This document shows, piece by piece, positions 1-11,291 of a stretch of DNA of 64,000 nt. Numbering within the stretch: position 1 is the first letter of the stretch; every line of letters starts with the position of its first letter. The notes below the pieces were generated by a model. It was given only the letters and a program-made list of their open reading frames with translations, made no database searches and had not been told where the DNA came from. This DNA comes from Dastarcus helophoroides (lineage: Eukaryota > Arthropoda > Insecta > Coleoptera > Bothrideridae), in the NCBI GenBank assembly GCA_028583605.1, contig CM053331.1, positions 34,439,783 through 34,503,782 on the forward strand, given 5' to 3'. A program made the position numbers and the translations under genes.

Positions 1-498
1 CACCTCCCCGGATTTTAGCTTCAACTGTACGCATGAGACAACATTGAAAGGTTCAGTCTATTTAGTCTCTGGGTCTAGTACTTCAATAAGATCAAAACAT
101 AAGCCACTTACTTTATATGGACGATATCAAATTATTTGCGGAAACAAAAAAAGACTTACAAGAACTCAGGGGCGGCCTTAGCCATTGCGAGGCTCCGGGC
201 GGGTAGATCTTGGCGAGGCTCTTGTCTTTGTGGAATTAGATTTAACATAGGCGTAGCTAGAATCGGGCAGGGTAGGCCGCTTGCCCTTGCCCTGGCTCAT
301 GTAGTTAAACGAAAATTTATATTCAACCGAGGAGACTTTCTCTAAAAAATTTCCATTCGAAGAAATTCGTCCTTCTTTAGGCTATTGACATTTCCTCGAA
401 ATGTCGACTTATTTCTCAAAACTCGTCTTTTTTTCATAAGTTTCTTTCGAAATTTCAAATTTATTCCTAAAATTCTATTTCTTTCATCAGAATCCGAC
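1..498. repeat. Dispersed T-rich repeat, left of piggyBac insertion
   Basis: No gene is recognised. Positions about 246-300 (a stretch with GGCGTAGCTAGAAT and a pair of TTGCCC motifs) resemble 20,905-20,965, and in both places a T-rich block of TTTCGA-type sequence follows. The same T-rich block resumes at 3,002 after the piggyBac element, so 300-498 and 3,002-3,790 are one repeat split by the insertion. The first 240 bases hold nothing I can name. Confidence 0.5.
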
Positions 499-502
499 TT
501 AA

Positions 503-518
503 CCCTTCTTTGCATGAT
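503..518 (+). repeat. piggyBac left terminal inverted repeat
   Basis: The sequence CCCTTCTTTGCATGAT directly follows TTAA at 499-502 and matches the reverse complement of 2,982-2,997 at all 16 positions. Confidence 0.95.
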
Positions 519-778
519 AATGGAAATTTTAATCATAATATTTAGTCAACAAAAAAAGGGACTCAAAACCCTTGTACTGTAAATTTGTTGTTGCTGGCAA
601 CTTTTTAAGCGACTATAGCGTACAACAAAACGCAGTTGTCAAAAAATAGTAAACGTCACTGTCAATTACCAGGCTTAGAACTTGTCATTCCGCTGTTTGT
701 TGTGACTGGAAGAAACAAGTGATATTTTAAATTGTTTTAAGGAAATAAACGGAGATATAAAATACAAGAAAAGTGAAC

Positions 779-2781
779 ATGAGTGGAAAAAAGGTTTGTT
801 TTCATGTTTTTGTTATTTTATGTACAATTTATATCAAAACACTGTAAATACATTTCTCGAAACTATGTGATGGAAATTTACATCACTGTGCAGTAACTTC
901 ACTTGTAATGTATGGCAATTTTTTTTTTGTAAATGTTTATTTTATGTTGTTTTTTAGGGAAACTTGAATGAAAGAGATATTGAAGATTATCTTAGTAAGT
1001 TAGAAGGCGGTTGGCTCTCAGAAGATGGCCTTGATGACCAAGATTCCGATGATGAAAACCGCGATGCTGATGAAGTTATAAGAGTGTTGCAGGAGGAGAA
1101 CGATGATGATGATGATGATGTGGATGAAACTGCTGACATTGATCCTCCTCTTGTAGAACCAGAAGATCAAGAATCCTCTCACCCATCAACATCATCCAAT
1201 TTGCAGTCTTCATCCAGTTTTCCATTTGACAAAAGAAGCTTGATTTGGAAAAAAAGGAATCTGGTGTATGATACAGATAAAATTACTTTCTTGGGGAGTT
1301 CTACTGCTTCAGGCGGTCTATCACACCTAGAAACTCCATATCAATGTTTTAACCATTTTATCACTGAAGATTTTATCAAAACATTAGTAGAGGAGACAAA
1401 TTTATATATAATACAGAGTAATTCTAGTTCATCTAACATTTATAGAATATGATTTGTATAAGTTCTTTGGTATATTATTATACATGTCAGTAATCAAATT
1501 TCCTAGCACAAGATCATACTGGTCGCCCAAGTTTGGATATGAGCCCATTTCTTCAACAATGCCACTAAACAAGTTTGAGAAAATAAAGTTATCATTACAT
1601 TTTAATAACAATGATCTTCACAAACCTATAGGTCATCCAGAACATGACAGGCTTTATAAAATCCGCCCTGTTATCAAGCATCTCAATGAGAGGTTTGCCA
1701 CAGTGCCAATGAATCAAAGACTTTCTGTGGATGAACAGATGTGTTCTACCAAAATAGGGCATTTTTTAAAACAGTATCTGCCTAAGAAGCCCCATAAATG
1801 GGGCTTCAAATTGTATGTTCTCTGTGATTTGATGGGATATGCCCACAAGTTTGAGGTATATTCTGGGCAAGAGAATACAGAGAAACTCCCAGATGAACCA
1901 GATCTTGGTGCAACAGGAAATGTTGTAGTTCGTTTGCTTCGAGGAGTGCCAAGAAATCAAAACCACATCATATACTTTGATAATTTTTATACCTCTTTGC
2001 CATTGGTAGTTTTTTTTTAGCTAAATCAGGAATTCACACAGTGGGAACTGTGCAACAAAACAGGATACCAAATAATAAACTTCCAGAGAAGAAAAATTTC
2101 ATGAAAAAATCTGTGCCCAGAGGTAGTTTTGAGGAAAGAGTGGCTGTGCATGATGGTATAGATTTGAGTTGTGTGGCTTGGAAAGATAATAAGATAGTAA
2201 CCCTGTTATCTTCTTATTCTGGAGCATTGCCTGTTACTAAAGTCAATAGATTTGACAGGACAACAAAAGAAAAAATTCATATTACTTGCCCGTTTATTGT
2301 CCAAGAGTACAATAGCTTTTTGGGCAGAAATCATATAAAAATGAGGTCTAAAAAGTGGTATTTGCGTATTTTTTTTCATCTATTTGATCTAGCTATTATA
2401 AACTCTTGGATTATTTATAAAAAAAATGCTCAAGAAAGAGGTGAACCTAAAAAGAGTCTGCTTACAATGGGCCAATTCAGAAATGAATTGGCCTTTGTGC
2501 TATGCAACAGAGAACCACCAAAGAAGCTAAAAGAGGGCGTCCTAGTACCAGTTTACTAGAAAAAGAACTGCAATAAAAAAAAAAGAAAAGATTCTCCAGC
2601 TCCACCACCTCCAAAAGACATAAGAAAAGATGGTGCTGAACATTGGCCAAAAGTAGGTGGGTCACTCCGGTGCAAATTTCCCAAATGTAAAGGCTATTCC
2701 ACAATTTCGTGTATTAAATGTGGCGTCAAGTTGTGCTTAAATAAAAATAATAATTGTTTTTTAAATTATCATAAAGAATAA
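779..2781 (+). pseudogene. piggyBac transposase pseudogene
   Basis: Likely start is the ATG at 779 (reading MSGKK), with a 164-bp intron 794-957 (donor GTTTGT, acceptor TTTTTAG) that rejoins in frame to an acidic N-terminal region. The family core follows: the first catalytic Asp in VDEQMC (codon at 1,730) and the second in FDNFYTS (codon at 1,979). The C-terminal Cys-rich domain is at about 2,670-2,778, with CKFPKCK and CIKCG. At least four frame breaks are visible: near 1,436-1,452, in a nine-T run at 2,010-2,018, near 2,520-2,545, and in an A-run near 2,570-2,590. The GVD-x-x-D segment that should carry the third catalytic Asp is missing between about 2,315 and 2,340, so the protein would be inactive even without the frameshifts. 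It ends at a TAA overlapping a poly(A) signal. Confidence 0.92.
868..885 (+). repeat. piggyBac subterminal inverted repeat, left copy
   Basis: TGATGGAAATTTACATCA is the exact reverse complement of 2,849-2,866. Subterminal repeats of this kind are known in piggyBac elements. This copy lies inside the short intron of the transposase gene. Confidence 0.75.
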
Positions 2782-2782
2782 A
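2777..2782 (+). terminator. Poly(A) signal of piggyBac transposase
   Basis: AATAAA overlaps the TAA stop at 2,779-2,781 of the transposase reading frame. Confidence 0.5.
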
Positions 2783-2848
2783 GAAGATTGAGTAAACAAT
2801 ATTTTTTTTATTTATTTAGTACTGAGCTAAATATGTGACAATGCATGA

Positions 2849-2866
2849 TGATGTAAATTTCCATCA
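2849..2866 (-). repeat. piggyBac subterminal inverted repeat, right copy
   Basis: TGATGTAAATTTCCATCA is an exact 18-bp inverted match to 868-885. It lies in the 3' untranslated part of the element, about 130 bp from the right end. Confidence 0.75.
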
Positions 2867-2981
2867 TATTGTTTTTTACATAATACATATTTTTATTTAC
2901 ACTGGGATTTTTTAAAATATTTTTCCTTTAATCTAGAGCATTAATTACATCACCCTGATTTATTTTAAAAAAATTTAAAAA

Positions 2982-2997
2982 ATCATGCAAAGAAGGG
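2982..2997 (-). repeat. piggyBac right terminal inverted repeat
   Basis: The sequence ATCATGCAAAGAAGGG is followed by TTAA at 2,998-3,001. It is an exact inverted match to the left end. Confidence 0.95.
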
Positions 2998-3001
2998 TTA
3001 A

Positions 3002-3790
3002 GTCAAAATTTCGAATTTTTGTCTCAAAATGTATCGTTTCATTTTTCGAAATTCTACCATTTCTCAAAATTCTTTTTTTCCGGAAACTTCGGCTTTTATT
3101 TAAATTTTGATTTTCTAAACATTTTGACTTGTTTATCAATATTTTCCTTTTTCCTCAAAATTTGATCGATTTTTTTAATAAAAATATTTATTTGGAAATT
3201 TTTATAATGACTCTTTTAGAAATTTTGTAAAATGACAAAAGTTCCGAGAAAATTTTCCCTCGAATGGTTTATAACTAAAATACAACTTGTTTCTCAGAAT
3301 TTCGACGTTTACCTCAATATTGGACATTTTCTGACTTAGGGTGGGGCAGATTAGAGCGCATGTCTGTCTTTGATTTAAGCGGTCAAGCGAAAATTCTAGA
3401 AGTTACATTTTTTTCAAAATTTGTCCCTTTTTCCCAAATTTTGACAAAATTTGAATCTCTGAAGAATTTCGAATGTATACTAAACTTCGACTTTTTTCTC
3501 AAAATTTCGATATTTTTTTTGTTCTTCAAGGAAAAAACTAGAAATTTCAAAAAAAACGAATGCAAAAAAATCGAAACTTGGATATTTTTCTCAAAATCCG
3601 TCTTTTTTCGCAAATTTCAAACTTATCCTAAAATCCTATTTTGCATGTTCTCGGAAATTTAAATATTTTTCCTGGAAATTGGTATCGTTCTTAATAATTT
3701 GACCTTTTTTGAGATTCGTTTTTTTTATAAAGTACTATTCTCAAAATTGTACTTTTTTTAAAGTTTGAATTTTTTCTGGAAAATTTCGAT
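3002..3790. repeat. Dispersed T-rich repeat, right of piggyBac insertion
   Basis: T-rich sequence with scattered TTTCGACTT and CTCAAAATTT motifs. The stretch near 3,312-3,340 (TTGGACATTTTCTGAC followed by AGGGTGGG) recurs near 21,525-21,562, also inside a T-rich block, so this is one dispersed family. Short ORFs here are composition artefacts. Confidence 0.55.
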
Positions 3791-3792
3791 CT

Positions 3793-4100
3793 TTGTTGCT
3801 TCATTTGGTAATTTTTCTAGTGGACTTTTCACTATCACTGCCTACTAACATTCAGAGAAAATATACAGACAAGATAAACAAGTACCTACTACTGTCAAGA
3901 GAAATAAAAGAAATGTGGGTTCAAGAAAGAGTTATTATACTGCCCCTCATTATTGGCGCTACGGTGAAATACCCCATTCACTTATTAGAAATTTAAAAGA
4001 ACTTGGCATAAACTCTAATATTTATATAGAAATGCAGAAAATTGTCCTGTTAGAAACATGTGTTGCTGTAAGGAAAGTATTAAATGAACAAAACGTGTAA
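3793..4100 (+). pseudogene. LINE-type reverse transcriptase, C-terminal remnant
   Basis: Two overlapping frames join into one recognisable protein tail. The first reads KYTDKINKYLLLSREIKEMW and then ILPLIIGAT; the second continues GEIPHSLIRNL, INSNIYIEMQKIVLLETC and VRKVLNE. This pattern (a Trp-ending helix, an IIGAT strand, then a leucine-rich segment ending RKVLNE) is typical of the extreme C-terminus of pol proteins of arthropod non-LTR retrotransposons. The frame break is near 3,963-3,975. Upstream RT and endonuclease domains are absent, as expected of a 5'-truncated copy. The assignment to LINEs rather than another retroelement is from memory of the family and is moderately secure. Confidence 0.6.
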
Positions 4101-4260
4101 AATTATCTGTAGGAAACCAAAAGCACCGCACCGTCTCAAAAATAACATGCTGAAATACTCATCCTCTGTACTCTGGTACTGGAATGGAAGAATATACCAA
4201 GGACATATGTTGTGAACAAGAAAATAATAATATTAATAAAATGATGAAAATCAGTCGCAA
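4101..4260 (+). repeat. Probable 3' UTR and tail of the LINE remnant
   Basis: About 120 bp of moderately GC-rich sequence follows the pol stop and ends in an A/T-rich AATAATAATATTAATAAA tail at about 4,224-4,242, the usual form of a short LINE 3' end. Confidence 0.4.
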
Positions 4261-4573
4261 TTTGGAACAAAATCGGAAAAAGTCATTTTGAAAAAATTTA
4301 ATTTTGAGAAGTCGAAATTTGGAAAAAAAAGACAAATTTTGAAAAAATTGCCAGTAGATGATTCAATTACAGTATTCTTAGCTCGAAAAAGGAAACTTAC
4401 TTGGGAGGCGGTATTTTGGCAATAGTGCATACATTCTGAAGGAAGAAATTTTTAGAAAAAGATGCATTATACGACTTTAGTTAAAGGGTAAATAGAATGC
4501 AACCTAGACTAGGTACAGTATGCAGCTCTCTAAACGTGTACAGTGAATCATAGGTAGCCCATCTATCGTGTAG

Positions 4574-4780
4574 GTGGCCGAACTACCAATAGTTGAGCCA
4601 CAAACGCTTAGCAAGCGGTTGCTCTCTAGGAAAGCCCCAGAATACTTGACTCTAATGCACAGACCAATAGATTTGAATATTTATCAGATTCGGAGCTTGG
4701 AAACCAAAGCCAAAGATCTTATTAGATCCCATTACAAATCTAATAAGATCGAAATTGATTTCTCTGTGCATCATGGCAGA
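4574..4780 (+). CDS. Exon-like ORF, function unknown
   Basis: An open stretch of 69 codons lies exactly between a possible splice acceptor (ATCGTGTAG ending at 4,573) and a strong donor (GTAAGT at 4,781), in phase 0 at both sides. The translated sequence is well mixed (KAPEYLTLMHRPIDLNIYQI, KIEIDFSVHHGR) and less biased than the neighbouring repeats. No domain is recognised and no partner exons were found. It may be an orphan exon, a transposon fragment or chance. Without splicing, the frame stops at 4,793-4,795. Confidence 0.25.
4715..4750. repeat. Perfect 13-bp hairpin
   Basis: GATCTTATTAGAT (4,715-4,727) and ATCTAATAAGATC (4,738-4,750) are perfect inverted arms around a 10-nt loop. It lies inside the exon-like ORF at 4,574-4,780. 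Confidence 0.8.
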
Positions 4781-4869
4781 GTAAGTGCAGTCTAGGCCGT
4801 TTCAGGTTAAAAATTTGTGAAAAAAGTAGTTATTTGAAATTTAAAATCGAACATATTTACAGCCCATCC

Positions 4870-4995
4870 TTGTTTTACAACCTATCCTTGTTTAAGAAGG
4901 CGGTTCACCGCCATCTGTCCTTGTTTCCGCATCCTACTGACAGTGCTTTGAAGGCATAATGGGGTTGCTCTTTGCGAGTGGATTAAATTAAAAAA
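4870..4995 (-). repeat. Interspersed repeat, also in mof intron 4
   Basis: The reverse complement of this stretch matches 56,945-57,055 over about 110 bp with scattered differences. Shared blocks include AATCCACTCGCAAAG, ATTATGCCTTCAAAGCA and GAACCGCCTTCTTAAACAA. The family is not named. Confidence 0.7.
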
Positions 4996-6540
4996 AAAAA
5001 TACTTTCGACTTGCTCTTAAGCCTGCACCACGTGACGTGGAAAGTCATGGGAATACGAGTTCTGTATCGCTTCCTATGCCCATAAACTTGTAACAGGCAA
5101 TACAATTTTTATTGCCCCAACAGCCGCCTTTCTCGATTCTCACCATTCGAATTTACGATGGTGTCTAGCCTTCGCACGCCGACAACTTTGCCCACCGAGC
5201 AAGGTAATCCCGTTCGATTTTGATGGTTAACGTCATAAATGGTAGTGATTTCTTCGCTTTGTTAACCCGTTTTATATCCGATTTATCGTACAAATTTGTG
5301 GCCACTTCGACTTTATTATTCACCGTTACACCGAAGAGAGCGTTATTAGTGCTAATAGAAGGAAATAAATAGGCGGAAACCTGGGGGCTCTTCTAGATAG
5401 AGTACGTTTATGGACCATTGAGTGAAAAACTTTGTTCAGCGTGATCTCAGTCTAATTATCTGAGGGTTTTCTGGGTATCACTTCAGTTGCGTTTCGAGGT
5501 TTGTAAGAATCAGAAATAGTAATGTTGTTCTGTTGTTCATCAATAGTGATGAATTGCTGCTAAAATTAAGACAGCTTGCGGATAAACTTGGTTGAAATCA
5601 TTCCATGATAGTACACCATTTAAAAGACCAGACCAATTCACCATTTGCTTGGTAGACATGTGTTAAGCAAAGATGTTTGTAGGGGCAGGTGGTATCGACT
5701 AACGTGAAGGGTGGCAGATGATAATTATCAATCTAATTACCCACATAATACACCGGTCTGGTGTCATCAGTTTATCGCAACAAGACGCCCATTTTCAATA
5801 TTTATGAACTCGATAAATAAAGCGAATTGTTTTATTAGAGTTTAATTTGTTTTGATTGCCAGTCGTCCCTATTCAGTACAACGATATTACCTTTTGTCTT
5901 GTTGAAAGAGATCCCACCTTCCTCCCACATTTCCTACAAACAAAGGCGTGAGTCATCCTAGGGTAAATCAAGAAACTTCCTCCTTGTTCATTTTTCATTA
6001 TTTCCCTACTAAAGGCGATAGTTCCGAAGGTCTAAGCCTAAGCGATGTGCATTCGACCTAAGCATAAAACTATTTCGTAAGATACCAATTACAACCGTAA
6101 AAACCGAACGTTATTAGATAAATAAAGAAGCACCAGTGCCAAAAGGTAACGGTAATAATTGAAAGAGCGAAAACGGTTCATCTTGTCGGCGCAATTTATC
6201 AATTATAGCTTTACGCCGGATAAGGTCGAGATGGGCCTGATTAGATTTCCGGGCGCTGATCCACGTTTCATACTAAAACAAATGCATAACGTTCCAGAAA
6301 TCCGAACCATCCATTACCATTGTTGAGGTTTAGATAATAAATAATACCAGAATCACGACCGTAGGTTAATAAAACCGACTTGTGTGTGTTTACAACTTCC
6401 TGCTCTAGCGTATGATTCACATCGAAATTCGGCAGAATAGATGAAATTATCTACCGGAACATCTCACTTGAGGATTTCGCAAAAAAATTATTTGCTATGC
6501 ATTCACTGGGAACATTCTGCATTCTGTGAACATTTAATTA
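4996..6540. other. No supported gene; unrecognised intergenic sequence
   Basis: Mixed-composition sequence, more complex than the flanking arrays and with stops in all frames. It could hold old transposon debris. No domain, array or inverted repeat was recognised. Confidence 0.4.
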
Positions 6541-6554
6541 TGTAAAATCGATAG

Positions 6555-6690
6555 TGTGTCTGTCTGCTTGTATGTTCGTTTTTCAAATCTCAATTATTAA
6601 AGCGATTTTGACGAAAATTGGCATATATATTCCTTGTGATGAAGAATAGTTAGTTAGATACTTTTTATCCTAAAGTTATATTCAGAAAGT
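6555..6690 (+). repeat. Arthropod interspersed repeat fragment (GTCTGTCTG motif)
   Basis: The run TGTCTGTCTGCTTGTATGTTCG followed some 30 bp later by GCGATTTTGACGAAAATTGG is a motif pair often seen in old interspersed repeats of insect genomes. Identification is from memory only. Confidence 0.4.
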
Positions 6691-6739
6691 TTATAACTTT
6701 TACAACAATCATGTACGATGTAAACAATCAGAGATAATT

Positions 6740-6747
6740 GGAAGAGT
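6740..6747. repeat. 8-bp target-site duplication, left copy
   Basis: GGAAGAGT immediately precedes the TAGGGA terminus at 6,748. The identical octamer immediately follows the opposite terminus at 11,292-11,299. Confidence 0.7.
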
Positions 6748-7299
6748 TAGGGATAGGGATGTCGATCAGAGATCGATTAATCGAAAAATCGATTTTTTCA
6801 AGTCTCAAGGTAGATTTTTTAGATCAATCTCAAATATAAGATCGATCTAATGAGCGATTTAAAAATCCTAAGAATCGGATAGATTTACCTTAGATGCAGG
6901 TCACTGTAAATTTAATGACAAACATTTTTTATTTTTTATATAAATGTATCTATTTCGTTGTTATTCTCCACTTCCATCTACTAGCAATAGCTACGTTAAT
7001 AAGCCAACAGATGACAGCATTAACATTTCTTTTCATTCATTATATCGTTGACTGAATCGGAAAGATAACTGGGGTGCACTGTTGCCATATATTTGAAGGC
7101 AACATTCCGTACATACGCAGTTAAAATTATCGTATATTGACAAAAATTACCCTACGTTATTTTATTACCTGTTATCTGCCTTAAAAACTTTTATTTAGTG
7201 GTTGAACACGTTACACACGTTTATTTACTTTCTTTGTATTAAAAATTACAAGAGCGCCGAAAAGACATCAATTTGAAAAAAAAATACCACGCAATGTTG

Positions 7300-9930
7300 A
7301 CTTTTTCTCCTCTAAATCCCGAGATTAAAGTCAAAATTTCGACTTTAATGTCAAAATTTCGAAAAAAAGTCGAAATTTGGAGTTTGAAGTCGAAATTTCT
7401 AGAAAAAAGTTGAAATTTTAATTTTGAAATCGAAATTTAACGAAATGTTACAAAGGCGGCGAAAGAACATCGATTAAAAAGGTGTTACTTTTAGATTTTT
7501 CGAATTTTTTCTCAAACTTAGATGTTTTTCTCAAATTCCGACTATTTTTCTCAAATTTCGACTTTTTTCTCAAAATTTCGACTTTTTTCTGGAAATTTCA
7601 ACTTTTTCGAAATGTTACAAAGGCGTAGAAAGGACATCGATTAAAAAAATGTTATTTTTAGAAATTTCGACTTTGTTTTTCAAATTTCGATTTTAAGCTC
7701 GAAATTTCGACTTTCCTCTCGAATTTTCGACTTTTTTTCTCAAATTTCGACTTTTTTTCTTAAAACTTCAACTTTTTTCTCGAAATTTTAACTTTTTTCT
7801 CAAATTTCGATTTTTTTTTCGAAATTTCCACTTTTTTCTCGAAATTTCGTTTTTTTCTTAAATAACGACTTTTTTTCTTGAAATTTTGAGCGTAATATCG
7901 AAATTTTGACATTTTTCTCGAAATTTCGACTTTAAATTCAAACTTCCAACTTTATTTCTCTCGAAATTTCGACTTTTTTCACAAATTTCGACTTTTTTCG
8001 CAAATTTCGACTTTTTTCTCTCGAAATTTCGACTTTTTTCTCGAAATCTCGACTTTCTTTTCAAATTTCGACTTTTTTCTCGAAATCTCGATTTTTTCTC
8101 GAAATTTCGACGTTTTTCTCAAATTTTGACTTTTTTCTCGAAATTTCGACCTTAATCTGAAATTAATAAGTAATTAATTCGATTTTGAGCTCGAAATTTC
8201 GACTTTCTTCTCGAAATTTCGAATTTCATCTTGAATTTTCGATTTTTTTGCTCCAATTTCAACTTTTTTTCTCAAAATTTCAACCTTTTCTCGAATTTTT
8301 GACTTTATTCTCAAGTTTCGATTTTTTTCCGAAAGTTCGACTTTTTTCTCGAAATTTCATATTTTTTCTCAAATTTCGACTTTTTCTCTCAACATTTTGA
8401 CCTTAGTATCGAAATTTTGACATTTTTCTCGAAATTTCGACTTTAAACTCAAACTTTCAACTTTAATTCTCGAAATTACAATTTTTTTTCGCAAATTTCG
8501 ACTTTTTTCTCTCGAAAATTCGACTATTTTCCGAAATCTCGACTTTTTTTTCTCAAATTTCGACTTTTTTCTCGAAATCTGGATTTTTTCTCGAAAATTT
8601 GACTTTTTTCTCAAATTTCGTTTTTTTTTCGATATTACGACTTTTTTTCTCAAAATTTTGACATTTTTCTCGAAATTTCGACTTTAAATTCAAACTTTCA
8701 ACTTTATTTCTCTCGAAATTTCGACTTTTTTCGCAAATTTCGACTTTTTTCTTTCGAAATTGCGACTTTTTTCTCTAAATCTCGTCTTTCTTCTCAAATT
8801 TTGATTTTTTTCTCGAAAACTCGATTTTTTCTCGAAATTTCGACGTTTTTCTCAAATTTTGACTTTTATCTTGAATTTTCGACCTTAAACTGAAATAAAT
8901 AAATAATTAATCCGACTTTAAGCTCGAAATTTCGGCTTTCTTCTCGAAATTTCGACTTTCTTCTCGAATTTTCGACTTTTTTTCTCAAATTTCAACTTTT
9001 TCTCGAATTTTTGACTTTTTTCTCAAATTTCGATTTTTTTTTGAAAGTTCGACTTTTTTCTCGAAATTTCATTTTTTTTCTCAAATTTCGACTTTTTCTC
9101 TCAAAATTTTGACCTTAGCATCGATATTTTGACATTTTTCTCGAAATTTCGACTTTAAACTCAAACTTTCAACTTTAATTCTCGAAATTGCGACTTTTTT
9201 TCGCAAATTTCGACTTTTTTCTCTCGAAAATTCGACTTTTTTTCGAAATCTCGACTTTTTTCTCAAATTTCCACTTTTTTCTCGAAATCTGGATTTTTTC
9301 TCGAAATTTTGACGTTTTTCTCAAATTTCGATTTTTTTTTTCGAAATTACGACTTTTTTTCTCAAAATTTTGACATTTTTCTCGAAATTTCGACTTTTTT
9401 CTTAAATTTCCACTTTTTTCTCGCAATCTGGATTTTTTCTCGAAATTTTGACGTTTTTCCCAAATTTTGACTTTTTTCTCGAAATTTCGACTTCTTTCTC
9501 AAAATTTCGACTTTTTCCCAAATTTCGACCTTTTGCTCGAAATTTCGCATTTTCTCAAGTTTCGACTTTTTTCTCGAAATTTTGACCTTAATATCTAAAT
9601 CATTTCGCCATTTTTTTCGAAATTTCGACTTGAAACTCAAAGTTTTGACTTTTTTCGAAATTTCGACTTGAAACTCAAAATTTTGACTTTTTTTCCCAAA
9701 TTTCGATTTTTTTCTCGAAATTTCGACTTATTGCTCAAATTTCGACATTTTTTCTTGAAATTTCGATTTTTTCTCAAAATTTCGAATTTTTTCTCCAAAT
9801 TTTCACTTTTTGTCATATTTCAATTTTTTTTTAATGTCGACTTTTTTCTCGAAATTCCTTTTTTTTTTTGCTCAAATTTCGATTTTTTTTCTCGAAATTT
9901 TGAAAAATGGAGAAATTACCATAGAAAGTA
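7300..9930. repeat. CGAAATTTCG fuzzy satellite array
   Basis: Imperfect tandem repeats of about 20 bp built on CTCGAAATTTCGACTTTTTT, each with the palindrome CGAAATTTCG. At the left edge (7,315-7,440) the orientation is mostly GTCGAAATTT; beyond 7,500 it is mostly AAATTTCGAC. Larger blocks recur: 8,395-8,660 and 9,105-9,370 are near copies. Translations rich in Lys/Phe (RKKSKFREK, FFSKFRLF) are artefacts. The same satellite fills 58,330-63,730. Confidence 0.9.
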
Positions 9931-11150
9931 AAAATTTTTAAACAATCAAATTTTTAAAGATATGGGACTTTTAAAAAAAAATTGTATTTAATTTTAAAAA
10001 AAGTTAAAATATAGAGAGTCGAAAATGTCAAAAAAAGTGAAATTTTAAAAAAATAAAAATGTCCCGAAAATTTCGGACCTAAGAAAAGCATGCAATTTAA
10101 AAAAGATAAATTTTTAAAAAACATAAAATAAAATTTTTTAAAAAATACATGGATTTCCAAAAGAGTCGCAAATTTTTAAAAGTGCCCAATTTGCCAGAAA
10201 AGAAACAATTTTTAAGAAAAAGAAGAGATTTTAAAGAAAAGTATTAAGAAATGTCGAAATCTTTAAAGAAGTCAAAATTTTCAAAAAAGAAGAGTCGAAT
10301 TTGTGAAAAATTTTTTTTGAAAAATCAAAATATTGAAAAATAGAGGAGTTTTTAAAAATATTCGAAATCATAAAAATGTTTCAAAAAATATTTTGGAAAA
10401 AGGTTTTTCGAAAAAGTCAAATTTTGGAAAAATAAATAAATTATAAAAAATGGTTAAAAATTTTAAAACGCATTTAAAAAAACTTAAAATTTTGGAAATA
10501 AGTGCAAAAATTCAAAAATATGTCAAAATTTTGAAAAATTTCGAAATTTGAATACAAACATTTAAAATTTTTAAAAAAACGAAGGTTTAAAAACAAGTAC
10601 CACGTTTGAAAGGTTTCAAAAAATCGAAATTTGCCAACAATTCGGTGAAAAAAGTCGGAAATTGAAAAAAACAATCGAAAATTTGAAAAAAATATATCGA
10701 AATTATCAACCAAGTTGAAATTTTCAAAAAAAAATCGAGAAATTGAAATTTCTGAAATTCCAAAAAAGATCGAAACTTTCGAAAAGAACCAACCTTTCGA
10801 AAGTTGAGGTCGGTGGTTTAAAAAAGTAAAAATTTTGAAAAACATCGAAATTTGAGAAAAAGTGTAAATTCTGGAAAAAAGTTCTAATTCTGGAATAAAA
10901 TCGTAAAAAAATTTCTACTTTTCAAAAAACTCGACATTTTCAAAAAAATTTAATTCTTAAAAACGGACAATTTCATAAATAATTGCAATCTTCGAAGTTT
11001 AATAAAAAAAATTGAAGATTTAAACAGAAAGGGAAGATTTTTATTAAATGATGTCGAATTTTGAAAAAGTCAAACTTTTTAAAAAAGTCGAAAATTTGAA
11101 ATAAGTAAAAATTTGTTTTAAAGTTGGAATTTTAAAACAGGGAAATTATG
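9931..11150. repeat. A-rich fuzzy repeat
   Basis: Irregular repeats of the AAATTTTGAAAAA and GTCGAAATTTTGAAAAA type, the opposite strand sense to the preceding array and more diverged. No gene is supported; the 123-residue minus-strand ORF (10,474-10,845) is Phe-rich repeat translation. Confidence 0.6.
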
Positions 11151-11291
11151 AGAGGTTCGTCTCGCTGGTCGATAAGTCCTGCTGTATGATATTGTATTTA
11201 TATGATACATCGAATATCGAATACATTTACCGATGTATCGAAACATATCGAGAAAACAGCATCGATGTTTTGAAAATTTTGGACATCCCTA

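Larger units (their letters stand above)
503..2997 (+). mobile_element. piggyBac-family DNA transposon, degenerate copy
   Basis: The element is bounded by TTAA on both sides (499-502 and 2,998-3,001), the hallmark piggyBac target duplication. Its 16-bp terminal inverted repeats are perfect: CCCTTCTTTGCATGAT at 503-518 and the reverse complement at 2,982-2,997. Inside is one piggyBac transposase gene with an intron, plus an 18-bp subterminal inverted repeat. Total length of about 2.5 kb is normal for an autonomous family member, but the gene is broken. Perfect TIRs and target sites mean it might still be mobilised in trans if a related transposase is present; that is inference. It sits inside the dispersed T-rich repeat. 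Confidence 0.95.
6748..11291. mobile_element. Candidate hAT-type non-autonomous element filled with satellite
   Basis: The left end reads TAGGGATAGGGATGTC, apparently the terminus TAGGGATGTC with one extra TAGGGA copy. The right end reads GACATCCCTA, its inverted match. GGAAGAGT flanks both ends, as expected of the 8-bp duplication made by hAT transposases. Both subterminal regions are rich in ATCGAT/TCGATTAATCGA motifs, typical of hAT ends. No transposase is present; the middle (about 7,300-11,140) is AAATTTCGACTTTTTT satellite and related A/T-rich repeats. TAGGGATG-type ends fit the Ac-like branch of hAT. Alternative: two unrelated ends with a chance octamer match. A second left end of the same type, leading into the same satellite, lies at 57,983. 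Confidence 0.65.

Noticed and set aside
7858..9931. Lys- and Phe-rich ORFs (RKKSKFREK, FFSKFRLF), possibly basic proteins
   Set aside because: These are translations of AAATTTCGACTTTTTT repeats in both senses, and the same peptides appear from unrelated frames at 59-63 kb.
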